64,000 nt of DNA from Candidatus Cloacimonas acidaminovorans str. Evry (GTDB taxonomy: Bacteria; Cloacimonadota; Cloacimonadia; Cloacimonadales; Cloacimonadaceae): NCBI RefSeq assembly GCF_000146065.2, contig NC_020449.1, positions 1,526,654 through 1,590,653 on the forward strand, given 5' to 3'. Under the pieces are notes generated by a model, which saw only the letters and a list, made by a program, of their open reading frames with translations, was not told the origin of the DNA and ran no database searches. Numbering within the stretch: the first letter of the stretch is position 1; each line of letters opens with the position of its first letter. Shown here piece by piece: positions 48,177 to 57,426 of this stretch. Both the position numbers and the translations under genes were made by a program.

Positions 48177-48827
48177 CTATTTTATCTGATTGTTGGGAGA
48201 AGTTTTATTCTGTAAATCATCAAGAATCCGTATCAATATATGCATTCCCGAGTAGGAATAATCTTCATTATCTACTCTTTCTTTTTTACATATTGCTTCT
48301 GATCTTTGCCTTGCAGTTTCCAATTTATTTTTCAGCTCTTTGTATAAAGAGGTGATATAATTCTGATTTTTACAATATTCAGGAATATGTTTACATAATT
48401 CAACAATAATTTCGTCACAATTGACAAAACATTTATCCGTATTTTTATAGTGTAAAAGGAACCAAAACTCTATACAGGGTCTGGATTCAATTATTGTTAA
48501 TCTTTCTTTTGCTTGATCAAGAGATTCCACACTTTTCTTTTGATTTTTGTATTCATTTATTCGGTTATCGCCATAAATAACATCCATATCCAAAACATAA
48601 AATATATATTTATAATTTGTTTCTGGTGGTTCAGCAAGTAGTTGTTCAATATCGTAAAAAATATTCTTGAAGCCGGCATTGCTGATCTGGGGTTTAAGCT
48701 CTATGTGCACATTCTTGTATCTATCTTTTTTAAGACAAGTTAAATATACCTTTTCCGTTTCACCTTCACAGAAACATAATACCGTATTTTTGAATGGTCT
48801 TGTCGGTTTATTCTTCCTTGGTTTCAT
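48177..48827 (-). CDS. rloB: RloB-like protein (AbiLii-type), TOPRIM-like
   Basis: 216 aa from ATG 48827, which overlaps the ATPase 3' end by 20 bases and has GGAAGG upstream. The RloB pattern is clear: VLCFCEGETEKVYLTCLKK (TOPRIM-like Glu), YIFYVLDMDVIYGD (DxD) and IESRPCIEFWFLLHY. In this family the protein pairs with an RloA-type ATPase and is thought to act as the nuclease effector of an abortive-infection system. The coupled ATPase gene confirms the pairing. Confidence 0.85.
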   Translation of the reverse strand: MKPRKNKPTRPFKNTVLCFCEGETEKVYLTCLKKDRYKNVHIELKPQISNAGFKNIFYDIEQLLAEPPETNYKYIFYVLDMDVIYGDNRINEYKNQKKSVESLDQAKERLTIIESRPCIEFWFLLHYKNTDKCFVNCDEIIVELCKHIPEYCKNQNYITSLYKELKNKLETARQRSEAICKKERVDNEDYSYSGMHILIRILDDLQNKTSPNNQIK

Positions 48828-50115
48828 TTTCACCTTCCAAGAGGGTAGTTCCCAGATTAGGCAAGCCGCCAATTAAACCCTTTCTATATATACTTTCTAT
48901 GGAGTGTTCTTTACGCACAGGATATTCAGAAACGCTGGTAAGTGATGTACTTCCATCTTCATTTCTTTCTATAATCCAAATGGCATCTCTGCGTAAAATA
49001 TCTTTTTCTTTTAAAAGAGCTGTGTTTTGAGAGGTGAAAATTAACTGTCCCTGGCTTTTATTTCTTAAAAAAGTAGTAATGAAATGAATAATCAAATCTA
49101 TATGCAATGAGCTTTCTATTTCATCTATTGGAACAACCCGATTTTTATATAATAGTTCAAATAGAACTCCCACCAAACCAAAATATCTTTGAGTACCCAT
49201 TGATTCCATATTATAATTTAGCACATAAGTTCCTGATGGAGTTTTATGGGTAAATTCTGTTTTGAGCCAATATATTTCATTTTTCGTTTTATCTCCTTCA
49301 CTTTCTTTATTTTGATCTTCTATTTCTGCTCTTAAACTTGGTGGTAAATCTGATAATGGTATTATCTTTTTCTCAATATTAAAATCTTCTATACAAAAAT
49401 CAGCCCTCTTCAGGAGTTCTAAATATAAAGGTTTATATTTCTTTTCCTTTTGGGGACTGCTGAGATAATTATGATAATTGAATCTAAACAAGTCGGTTTT
49501 ATTACTCAAAATAGGATTCAAAGTTGTATTAAACCAGTTTCTTGCTTCTTGGAGAACACCCGAATATTGTATTGTCGCTATTTTAGAAAGAATTGATTGA
49601 TTTTGGACGGTTAATTCCAAAGCGTCTTTTTGTTTTTCATTTATTGCTGCATTTCTCCATTTATATTCGTATATAAAACCTTTGATGTCAACTAATTTGC
49701 GGGAAAAGATAAGGGTCTTTCTTCCATTTGGATAATAGCTTAGCTCTTCCTGAATGATGTGTTTTTTATTCAATTCCAAATAATAGCTATATACAACTCC
49801 CTTCTGGAGAAAATCAATCTCAAAGATAGAGGACTTATCTTCATCCAAAGCAAAAGGAGTTATTGGAATAGGAATTTCTTTGTTTATAGAAGTATCACTA
49901 ATAAATCGTTTTATAAAATTCAAAGCCATAAGCAAATTAGTTTTTCCGGAGGCATTAGCTCCATAAATCATAGCCATTCTAAGAATTCTTAGCTTTGGTT
50001 TTTCAACCGAAACTACATAATAGTCCTCCAGGGTTTTGTCACTGGTGGCACGAAAATCCAAAGTTACTTTATTCCGGATGGAAAGGAAGTTTTGGACGCT
50101 AAAGGTAATAATCAT
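48808..50115 (-). CDS. rloA: RloA-like AAA/ABC-type ATPase (AbiLi-type)
   Basis: 435 aa from ATG 50115, with AAGGAG upstream; the frame extends to 50238 but that part overlaps no ribosome site. MIITFSVQNFLSIRNKVTLD is the usual start of the family. Walker A is MIYGANASGKTNLL, the signature region is FGLVGVLFEL, Walker B is VVPIDEIESSLH and a conserved Ser-Gln-Asn follows in LIFTSQNTALL. It resembles OLD/RloA ATPases and is predicted to regulate RloB on phage infection. Confidence 0.88.
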   Translation of the reverse strand: MIITFSVQNFLSIRNKVTLDFRATSDKTLEDYYVVSVEKPKLRILRMAMIYGANASGKTNLLMALNFIKRFISDTSINKEIPIPITPFALDEDKSSIFEIDFLQKGVVYSYYLELNKKHIIQEELSYYPNGRKTLIFSRKLVDIKGFIYEYKWRNAAINEKQKDALELTVQNQSILSKIATIQYSGVLQEARNWFNTTLNPILSNKTDLFRFNYHNYLSSPQKEKKYKPLYLELLKRADFCIEDFNIEKKIIPLSDLPPSLRAEIEDQNKESEGDKTKNEIYWLKTEFTHKTPSGTYVLNYNMESMGTQRYFGLVGVLFELLYKNRVVPIDEIESSLHIDLIIHFITTFLRNKSQGQLIFTSQNTALLKEKDILRRDAIWIIERNEDGSTSLTSVSEYPVRKEHSIESIYRKGLIGGLPNLGTTLLEGENETKEE

Positions 50116-50771
50116 TTTATTCTCCTTATTTACATTTCTTCTGCATTTTAGAGACATAATAATTAGATACAGTTCAATGTCAAGAAAAATTTTGCAGTTT
50201 TTCTGTAATTTTCCTACTATAAATTTCCCCAGAGCCAAAAATCCGTCTAAATAGAAGTGTCACCCTCGGGGCTCTCCCAAAGTTTTAGATAAGGTTTTAA
50301 AGTTTTATATCTTTCATTTTATAAGAGGTTTACACCACTATATCTATCATTGTGCTGCCCTGCGGGTTTTTTAATTAGCAAGCTAAAATTTGTAGAGCTG
50401 GCATTTCGCTTTTTCTATCTATGTTTTATCATAAGTTCTTTTCTTGACGGCTAACGCTATACTTTTCAATAAGATCCCTTATGCTTCCCATATCGTGATA
50501 TGGGAACGATATGGGAATCATATCGGAATTATATCGGCAGCGAGCCAGCAAAAAATTGGCAAGCAAGGGACAATATAAAAAAAGCAAATATCGTGTTATT
50601 CAAAAGCTTTAGGAAAGGAATTCCCTAAAGCAAATAACCTGTTTTGGAGAGAATTATAGAAAGAGCTTACTTATATAAAAGAATTGACAGCAAGAGCAAA
50701 TATAAAAAAGTGGATTTTTATAGCTAATTTGAAATTAAATAATAAGATAGACATTCAGAAAGGAGAAGCAA
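50116..50771. other. Intergenic region with decayed repeats and a hairpin element
   Basis: Holds decayed copies of the CGAGGGGC...GCCC element (about 50255-50372), a hairpin with tandem words (50482-50545) and AT-rich leader DNA of kdd. TTGACA at 50684-50689 has no well-spaced -10. Confidence 0.65.
50482..50545. repeat. Hairpin with tandem words
   Basis: TCCCATATCGT pairs with ACGATATGGGA, around GATATGGGA; two further related words (ATATCGGAATT, ATATCGG) follow. CCCATATCGTGATATGGG is itself an 8-bp-stem palindrome. Confidence 0.7.
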
Positions 50772-51830
50772 ATGAAAAGTAATGGATGCAGATATGGAAC
50801 GCACCGGGTAATTGAGCCAAAAGGTGTTTTACCGCAACCGGCAAAAATATTGAATAACGATATGAGCGAAATTTGGGACAATGAAATGCTGATTGATGTT
50901 ATTCGTTTAAATATTGATTCCGCTTCCTTTCATCAGATTAAAAACAAGCTTATTGCCCAAGGACATCAGGATTTGGAAAAGGCATTTGCGGAGCATGCTA
51001 TTGAACTTACCAACAGAACCGGCAAGCATAAAAATGAAGATACTGGTTCTGGCGGAATGTTTATCGGCAGGGTTGCCGCTATAGGTGATAAATTTGAGAT
51101 GAAGGAAGAAGTGAAAGTGGGGGATAAAATTGCTTCTCTGGTCTCGCTTTCACTAACTCCCCTTAAAATAAATAAAGTGAAAAAAGTGCTGTTAGACAAG
51201 GATCAAATGGAGATTGAAGGGCAAGCAATTCTTTTCAGCAGTGGCGTTTATGCCAAGTTACCGGATGATCTGGATGAAAATTTGGCGCTTTCCGTTTTGG
51301 ATGTTGCCGGAGCTCCTGCACAAGTAGAGCGACTGGTAAAACCTGATGATACAGTTGTTATTATTGGAGCTAACGGTAAAAGCGGTATTTTATGCAATGC
51401 CGTAGCGAAAGAAAGGGCAGGAATTTGTGGAAAAGTGATCGGAGTGGTACGCAATGAAAATTATATTCCCACTTGCAAAGCAACCGGTTGTGATGAAGTT
51501 ATCCTTGCTCAAGCTACGGATGCTATCACAATTCAAAAAGAGGTCTCGCGCCTTACTAATGGCAAAATGGCGGATGTAGTTATCAATGTTGTAAATACTG
51601 AAGATACTGAATTGCCGAGTATTATGGCAGCCAAAGACCGTGGTATGGTCTATTTTTTCTCTATGGCTACTTCTTTTACAAAAGCAGCTTTGGGCGCAGA
51701 AGGAATTGGTGCCGATGTAGATATGATGATAGGTAATGGTTATGCCCATCATCATTCCGAAATTGCTTTGGATTTATTACGGCGCAATTCCGTTTTAATG
51801 AAGATATTTAAAGAACGCTATGCGGAATAA
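50772..51830 (+). CDS. kdd: L-erythro-3,5-diaminohexanoate dehydrogenase
   Basis: 352 aa with AAAGGAG upstream. Oxidises (3S,5S)-3,5-diaminohexanoate to 5-amino-3-oxohexanoate in lysine fermentation. The start KSNGCRYGTHRVIEPKGVLP and the segment GGMFIGRVAAIG are typical of Kdd; the dinucleotide fold is VVIIGANGKSGILCNAVAKE (about 198-217). The family is distantly related to zinc-less alcohol dehydrogenases. Neighbour of kamA, 14 bases upstream. Confidence 0.95.
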   Translation: MKSNGCRYGTHRVIEPKGVLPQPAKILNNDMSEIWDNEMLIDVIRLNIDSASFHQIKNKLIAQGHQDLEKAFAEHAIELTNRTGKHKNEDTGSGGMFIGRVAAIGDKFEMKEEVKVGDKIASLVSLSLTPLKINKVKKVLLDKDQMEIEGQAILFSSGVYAKLPDDLDENLALSVLDVAGAPAQVERLVKPDDTVVIIGANGKSGILCNAVAKERAGICGKVIGVVRNENYIPTCKATGCDEVILAQATDAITIQKEVSRLTNGKMADVVINVVNTEDTELPSIMAAKDRGMVYFFSMATSFTKAALGAEGIGADVDMMIGNGYAHHHSEIALDLLRRNSVLMKIFKERYAE

Positions 51831-51844
51831 ATAAAGAGGACAAA

Positions 51845-53092
51845 ATGAGCAAACTAATTGACATTAAAAGCATTGCCACTCCTGAACAATGGAATGACTG
51901 GCATTGGCAAATTAAAAATCGCATCACAACTCACGCTCAACTATCTAAATACATTGAACTGCAACCCGAAGAAGAAGCGGTTTTTAAGGACAAGGCATTT
52001 TCTTTCCGGATGGCTATCACTCCTCATTATCTTTCTTTGATTGATCACAGCAATCCTTATGATCCGATTCGTTTACAGGCAATTCCGCGCATTGCGGAAA
52101 GCCATATTTCGCCATCCGATATGGCAGATCCTTTAAGTGAAGATGCCGATGCTCCTGTTCCTGGAATGACACATCGCTATCCTGATCGGGTTTTGCTTCT
52201 TCTAACTGACCAATGTGCAATGTATTGCAGGCATTGTACACGCCGGAGAAAAGCCGGTGAACACGATGCTCCTATGCCCAAAGAAAATGTGGAAAAGGCA
52301 CTGGAATATATAAAAGAACACAAAGAAGTGCGCGATGTTATCTTAAGCGGAGGCGATCCTCTCACTTTAAGTGACGAGCGTTTGGATGATATTTTAAACA
52401 GATTAAGTAAGATTGAACATATAGAAATTGTGCGTTTGGGCACCAGAACTCCGGTTGTTTTGCCACAACGCTTTACGGATTCGCTTTTGAATATTTTGCA
52501 GAAATATAAGTTTGTTTGGCTGAACACGCATTATAATCATCCCAATGAACTTTGTGAGGACTCCTGTAAAGCGCTTGCCAAAATTGCTGAAACAGGAATT
52601 CCAATGGGCAATCAATCCGTGTTACTGAAAGGTGTAAACGACAATGTAGATGTAATGAAAGCCCTGGTGCATAAACTGGTGAAAAATAGAGTTCGCCCTT
52701 ACTATATATATCAATGTGATTTATCCGAAGGTATCAGCCATTTCCGCACCCCTATTGCCAAAGGAATTGAAATTATGGAAAGTTTGAGAGGTCATACCTC
52801 CGGATTATGTGTTCCAACTTATGTGGTAGATGCTCCAGGTGGTGGAGGAAAAATTCCTGTGATGCCCAATTATGTTATTTCCCAAATGCCGGGAAGAGTT
52901 ATTTTACGAAACTATGAAGGTTTTATTACGGCATACACAGAACCGGAATTTGTGGAACAGGACAAAAGCAAATACCGTGAACTTTGTGCGGATGAATATA
53001 AATCCACAGAAGGTATAATGGCTTTAATGCGGGGTAAAAAAGTAGCCATAGGTCCCGCAGAAACGAAGCGTAATCGTCGTAGAAAACATTAA
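51845..53092 (+). CDS. kamA: L-lysine 2,3-aminomutase
   Basis: 415 aa. Converts L-lysine to L-beta-lysine with SAM, a 4Fe-4S cluster and pyridoxal phosphate. The cluster cysteines are Cys124, Cys128 and Cys131 (CAMYCRHCTRRR). PLP-binding Lys336 is in APGGGGKIPV. Asp292 and Asp329 correspond to the two Asp residues that recognise the lysine amino group in the clostridial enzyme. Length matches that enzyme. Part of a kdd-kamA-kamB-like unit. Confidence 0.97.
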   Translation: MSKLIDIKSIATPEQWNDWHWQIKNRITTHAQLSKYIELQPEEEAVFKDKAFSFRMAITPHYLSLIDHSNPYDPIRLQAIPRIAESHISPSDMADPLSEDADAPVPGMTHRYPDRVLLLLTDQCAMYCRHCTRRRKAGEHDAPMPKENVEKALEYIKEHKEVRDVILSGGDPLTLSDERLDDILNRLSKIEHIEIVRLGTRTPVVLPQRFTDSLLNILQKYKFVWLNTHYNHPNELCEDSCKALAKIAETGIPMGNQSVLLKGVNDNVDVMKALVHKLVKNRVRPYYIYQCDLSEGISHFRTPIAKGIEIMESLRGHTSGLCVPTYVVDAPGGGGKIPVMPNYVISQMPGRVILRNYEGFITAYTEPEFVEQDKSKYRELCADEYKSTEGIMALMRGKKVAIGPAETKRNRRRKH

Positions 53093-53102
53093 AGGGGACT
53101 TT

Positions 53103-54098
53103 TTGGAATTCTCCTGGATTTCCGGCAGGCGTTACAAAAATATAGCGATTGTGGGAATCTGTAAAAATGCAGGTAAGACAACTGTCCTGAACTATATTCT
53201 GGCAAAATATCCTTTTCCGTGGGGTATTTTGAGTACAGGACGCGATGGTGAAACGGAAGATACTTTGTTTAAAATTCCCAAGCCCAAAGTGAAAATTCCT
53301 AAGGGCTGTTTTTTTTGTACCGATGCTAAAACCCTGTTACAACACGGCTCGGGAATAAGCATTCTGACTAAAACCTCTTTCCAAAGCGGAAGCAGAGAAC
53401 TCTGGATAGTAAAAAGCGAAAAATATCTGGAAACGGAAATAACCGGTCCCGCAAGCGTTAGCGGACAAATTGCCTGCGCTGAATTACTGCAAAAAATGGG
53501 AGCTGAAAAAGTTCTGATAGATGGCTCTCTGGACCGTAAATCCATTGTTTTAAGCAATGCCGTTGATGCTATAATTTTAACTGCCGGAGCCAGTTTTGGT
53601 AATCAGCAAGCAATAATTGAAGAACTAAAACGACTGATAACTTTATCTCAGATTGGAACATACCTAAGCCCCACCTTACAAAAACTTGCCGAACAAAATA
53701 AGATATTGATAAAAAACAAAGGAAGATGGAAACAAACGGGTTTGGTATCTTTAATTGCCAACGAAACCAAGCTGCTGGAAATTTTAAGTAAACTGGAAAA
53801 ACCAAGCCATCTCTATCTTCCCGGTGCCTATACAAGCAGTGTGAATAATCGTTTAGGAAAACACCTAAGCGGAATTCAACTTATTTTTCGTCACCCGGAA
53901 TGTATCAAACTTAGTAGTAATGAACTTGATGTCTTTTTAAAAAATCATAAACCCCTGGCCTTAATTCCTTTCAAGCTGAAGGCAATAGCGCTTAATCCTA
54001 AGGGAATTGGTAACAGCGATATTGATGCCGATGAATTTCATCAGAACTTACGTAGAACTTTTAAAGAATATCCTCTGTTGGATGTGATGGAGATATAA
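53103..54098 (+). CDS. KamB-like P-loop protein of lysine fermentation
   Basis: 331 aa from TTG 53103, with GGGGA upstream. A P-loop GICKNAGKTT lies at residues about 18-27; KVLIDGSLDRKS and AIILTAGASFG follow. In known lysine-fermentation clusters a similar-sized P-loop protein (KamB) lies between kamA and kamC and is thought to help reactivate the lysine 5,6-aminomutase. The place directly after kamA supports that reading. No MutS-like kamC or kamDE is in the window. Confidence 0.6.
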   Translation: MEFSWISGRRYKNIAIVGICKNAGKTTVLNYILAKYPFPWGILSTGRDGETEDTLFKIPKPKVKIPKGCFFCTDAKTLLQHGSGISILTKTSFQSGSRELWIVKSEKYLETEITGPASVSGQIACAELLQKMGAEKVLIDGSLDRKSIVLSNAVDAIILTAGASFGNQQAIIEELKRLITLSQIGTYLSPTLQKLAEQNKILIKNKGRWKQTGLVSLIANETKLLEILSKLEKPSHLYLPGAYTSSVNNRLGKHLSGIQLIFRHPECIKLSSNELDVFLKNHKPLALIPFKLKAIALNPKGIGNSDIDADEFHQNLRRTFKEYPLLDVMEI

Positions 54099-54102
54099 AA
54101 TA

Positions 54103-55047
54103 GTGACGGACCGCGATAATTTAACCCGAGTAACTGTAAATTTAGGTCTGTTTTCCAATATTTTATTATCTATTGTCAAGACCTGCGTAGGCATTTTAGG
54201 TCATAGTGCTGCTCTTTTAGCCGATGGCATAAATTCCACTTCCGATGTTGTCTATTACATTGCCGTTAAAATCTTTATGAAACAAGCCCAAAAACCTGCC
54301 GATGTAGAACATCCTTATGGCCACAGACAACTGGAATCTATTTCTGCAATTGTAGTTGGGGCGTTTATTCTTACTACCGGAATAGCCATTTTTTGGGAAT
54401 CGGTAAATAAGGTCTATGATTTGCTTTCCAAAACGGAAATTGGACAACCCCTTTCTATTTGGACTTTAGTTATAGCGCTTTTTACCTTTGGCTTGAAAAT
54501 TTTCCTCTATACTTACACCCGCAAAAACATACCCAAAACCAAAAATCCTACTCTCAAGGCATTAGCTAATGACCATCTGAATGATATTATGGCTGCCGTA
54601 GCTGTTGTAGTTGGTGTCCTTTTGGGTCGTCTTGGCTATTATTGGATGGACCCGGCTGCCGGAGCTATAGTTGCTATTTATATCATAAAAACCGGAGTAG
54701 AAATAATAATGGAATCCTCAAGAGAACTGATGGATTATCTTCCTGACGAGGATTTTGTGCGTGAACTGAAAACCGAAGCAATGGCTGTAGAAGGAGTTCG
54801 TAGTATTGAAGACCTGGGTATTCATCGTTTCGGTCCCTATTTTACAGTGAATATGACTATTACAGTGGATGGAGATATCAGCGTTGATAAAGGCAATATT
54901 ATTTCCGATTCCGTAGAAAAACGCCTGCTGGATAAATTCAGCACCGGCTTAAGACAAGTGCATATTCACTTCCATCCTTACTTTGAAAAACACTCTTCTG
55001 CAGACCCCGACCCGGGTTCTAAAACAAACATTGGAGTTAGTTTATGA
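54103..55047 (+). CDS. Cation diffusion facilitator family transporter
   Basis: 314 aa starting with GTG. Six membrane segments; SAALLADGINSTSDVVYY provides the TM2 metal site (Asp) and HPYGHRQLESISA the conserved CDF motif. The second metal-binding Asp region is ALANDHLNDIMAA. The cytoplasmic end (GVRSIEDLGIHRFGPYFTVN, VHIHFHPY) is the usual ferredoxin-like domain with His residues. Exports a divalent metal such as Zn, Fe or Mn in exchange for protons; the specific metal is not clear. Overlaps the next gene by 4 bases. Confidence 0.95.
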   Translation: MTDRDNLTRVTVNLGLFSNILLSIVKTCVGILGHSAALLADGINSTSDVVYYIAVKIFMKQAQKPADVEHPYGHRQLESISAIVVGAFILTTGIAIFWESVNKVYDLLSKTEIGQPLSIWTLVIALFTFGLKIFLYTYTRKNIPKTKNPTLKALANDHLNDIMAAVAVVVGVLLGRLGYYWMDPAAGAIVAIYIIKTGVEIIMESSRELMDYLPDEDFVRELKTEAMAVEGVRSIEDLGIHRFGPYFTVNMTITVDGDISVDKGNIISDSVEKRLLDKFSTGLRQVHIHFHPYFEKHSSADPDPGSKTNIGVSL

Positions 55048-56288
55048 ATTGGGGAAAAGACATTCTTCTTTCCTTTATTTTTCTGCTTCTTGCCACTTTT
55101 TGTCTTATCAGTTTAATGGGTATCAATCCTAAACATCCTGCAGAAATTAAACCCGATTTACAAAAACCCTCAGAACCCTGGATAATACAAACCATTCCTG
55201 ACGGAGGAAGTATTTTTTCCGTGCTGGCAAATTTGAATTTACCCTTGAAAGAAGTTGGCTTGCTGGCTTTTAAATTCGGTGACTATATTGATGTTTCCAC
55301 TATTCAACCTGGAGATACGCTGAAAATATTGCTTTCGGAAGATAAACAACACATTGCTAAAATGGTGTTTGTGCAGGAACCAACTACCCGTCATCATTTT
55401 ACGGTTAGTGCTGATTCTCTTGTCTATTCTCTGGAGGCATTACCCGTTAAAAGAGTTAAACGCATCATGGAAGGAAACTTAGAAGAGACCTTGGATGCTT
55501 CTCTATTAGCTATGGGTTTTGCTCCTCAGGATAAACAGGCAATAAATAACGGCTTGGAAGCAGAAATAAATTTTGCCCGCGATGCACGAAACGGTGATTT
55601 TTTCCGCATCTTTGTAGAAGAACGCATTTTTGAAGGGAAAACCCTGCCCGGCAGAAAAATATTCTATGTTCAATATAGCGGTGAACGAACCGGCACTTGT
55701 GAACTTTTCCGTTATGAAGATGAGGAAGAAAATTCAGTGCTAAACGGTCTTTATACTAAAGAAGGAAAAAGCTGCCACAGCAACGGAGTAGGTTTTCCTT
55801 TATCTGTAATTCATCTTGTTTCTCCTTTTGGCAGACGCCTTGATCCTTTTTATGGAAACTGGGCTAATCATCAGGGAGTTGATTATCGTGCGCATTATGG
55901 AACTCCTGTTTATGCCGTAGCCAATGGAAAAGTTACGGATGCAGGTTATAGCGGTGGCTGGGGAAATGAAATTCGGATAAAACATCCCAGTGGACTTACA
56001 ACTCAATATGCACATCTTTCTTCAATGAGTGTCCGCAAAGGACAGACCCTTAAAAAAGGACAAATAATAGGACGCGTTGGCTCTACAGGACGTTCCACAG
56101 GTGCCCATCTGCATTTTGGTTTAATCAAAGGTAAAAAGTATATCAATCCTACAAACCTGAAAATGGTAGGAACGGAAAAGCTGAATGAAACGCAGATGGC
56201 AAGGTTCAAAAGCCAGCAACAAATAATTCTGCAGGATATGGAAAATTTGATGCATCCCAAACCTGTGATCGCCAGTGTAAAAAAATAG
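55044..56288 (+). CDS. M23-family metallopeptidase (LytM domain)
   Basis: 414 aa with one N-terminal membrane segment (ILLSFIFLLLATFCLISLMG). An OapA/LysM-like segment (about 50-130) is followed by the LytM domain (about 265-385): zinc ligands in NHQGVDYRAHYGTPV and HLHFGL, plus YAHLSSMSVRKGQ. Likely a peptidoglycan endopeptidase or an activator of amidases, acting in the periplasm. The motifs look complete. Followed by a long polypurine/polypyrimidine tract. Confidence 0.93.
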   Translation: MNWGKDILLSFIFLLLATFCLISLMGINPKHPAEIKPDLQKPSEPWIIQTIPDGGSIFSVLANLNLPLKEVGLLAFKFGDYIDVSTIQPGDTLKILLSEDKQHIAKMVFVQEPTTRHHFTVSADSLVYSLEALPVKRVKRIMEGNLEETLDASLLAMGFAPQDKQAINNGLEAEINFARDARNGDFFRIFVEERIFEGKTLPGRKIFYVQYSGERTGTCELFRYEDEEENSVLNGLYTKEGKSCHSNGVGFPLSVIHLVSPFGRRLDPFYGNWANHQGVDYRAHYGTPVYAVANGKVTDAGYSGGWGNEIRIKHPSGLTTQYAHLSSMSVRKGQTLKKGQIIGRVGSTGRSTGAHLHFGLIKGKKYINPTNLKMVGTEKLNETQMARFKSQQQIILQDMENLMHPKPVIASVKK

Positions 56289-56700
56289 ATAGAACAAAGA
56301 GATAAAGAGGAAAAAAGATAATTTTAACAAAGAGATAAAGAGATAAAGAGATAATTTGAACAAAGAGATAAAGAGATAAAGAGGAAAAAAGATAATATTA
56401 ACAAAGAGATAAAGAGATAAAGAGAAAAAAAGATAATTTGAACAAGGAGAGAAAGAGTTGTTCTCAGTGTTTTCTATGTTCTCAGTGAATAAAAATTCCC
56501 TCTTTCTCTCTTTTTCTCTTTGTGAAAAAAAATCCCCTCTTCTTCTCTTTTCCTCTTTGTGAAAAAAAATCCCTCTTCCTCTTTTCCTCTTTGTGAAAAA
56601 AATCCCCTCTTTCTCTCTTTTCCTCTTTGTAAAAAAATTCCCTCTTCTTCTCTTTTCCTCTTTTCCTCTTTGTGAAAAAAAATAAAATCTGCGTGCTATA
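56289..56700. repeat. Polypurine then polypyrimidine tandem repeat between convergent genes
   Basis: From about 56291 to 56460 the plus strand repeats AACAAAGAGATAAAGAG-type words, almost all purine. After a short CTCAGTG segment (56461-56495), it switches to CCTCTTTTCCTCTTTGTGAA words, mostly pyrimidine with A runs, to about 56686. The two halves are approximately complementary, so the region can fold into one long imperfect hairpin. Confidence 0.85.
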
Positions 56701-57426
56701 TCAAATCCTTGTAACTATTATAACCAAAACCGAAAAGAATAGCAAACATAATAAATCCCTGTAGCTAAACTTCTGCCGATGCAGTTTACTTCGTTTTCCT
56801 TCACTTCTAAAACCTCTTAATTCCAAAGCAATAGCTGCTGTTTCACTGCTTCGGATTAGTTCTGCCAAAGCCGTAATGGACAATTGTTTATAAACCCGTA
56901 AGCGTTTGGAAAAAGATAAACCAGCAGCATCAATTCCGCGCAATTTAAGCCCGGTAACAAATCCTTTTAACTGCCCTAAGAACTTCGGTACCAAATGAAT
57001 AGCATAAGAAAGCATAAAGGATAGCTCTTCGGGTAAACGAATAGCCGAAAATGCTTTGGAAAATTCGGTATAATCCATTACTGCTAATGCCTTGGCACAA
57101 TAAATAACGGTTAATAAACGCAAAGTTAGCTGTAGAGAAATAAGAACTCCCTCCTCGCTGATTTTTAGTATTCCATAAGACCAAAGCAATGTTCCTGTGC
57201 GTCGGAAAACAATTTGAAAGAAAGCTAAAACCAATAAAAAGGGCAAAGTATGCCAAAGTGTCTTGAATACTTTTTGCCAGCCGTTTTCCATCCTCCATAC
57301 AGCATAAAGCAAAGCTAAAATAGTAAGGCATAGCAAAGAAACCGGCTTTTTAGCAATAAAAACAAAAGTGGAAAGCAACAAAGCCATCAAGATATGAGTT
57401 AGAGGATGCAAAGAACTTTTTTTCAT
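56701..57426 (-). CDS. ecfT: ECF transporter transmembrane component EcfT
   Basis: 241 aa, several membrane helices (HPLTHILMALLLSTFVFIA, LCLTILALLYAVW and others). The two coupling motifs are KLRGIDAAG (about 160) and ALELRGFRSEG, which bind the two ATPase sites. It anchors the substrate-binding S component. Overlaps the ATPase gene by 4 bases and is the last gene of the operon. Confidence 0.9.
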   Translation of the reverse strand: MKKSSLHPLTHILMALLLSTFVFIAKKPVSLLCLTILALLYAVWRMENGWQKVFKTLWHTLPFLLVLAFFQIVFRRTGTLLWSYGILKISEEGVLISLQLTLRLLTVIYCAKALAVMDYTEFSKAFSAIRLPEELSFMLSYAIHLVPKFLGQLKGFVTGLKLRGIDAAGLSFSKRLRVYKQLSITALAELIRSSETAAIALELRGFRSEGKRSKLHRQKFSYRDLLCLLFFSVLVIIVTRI

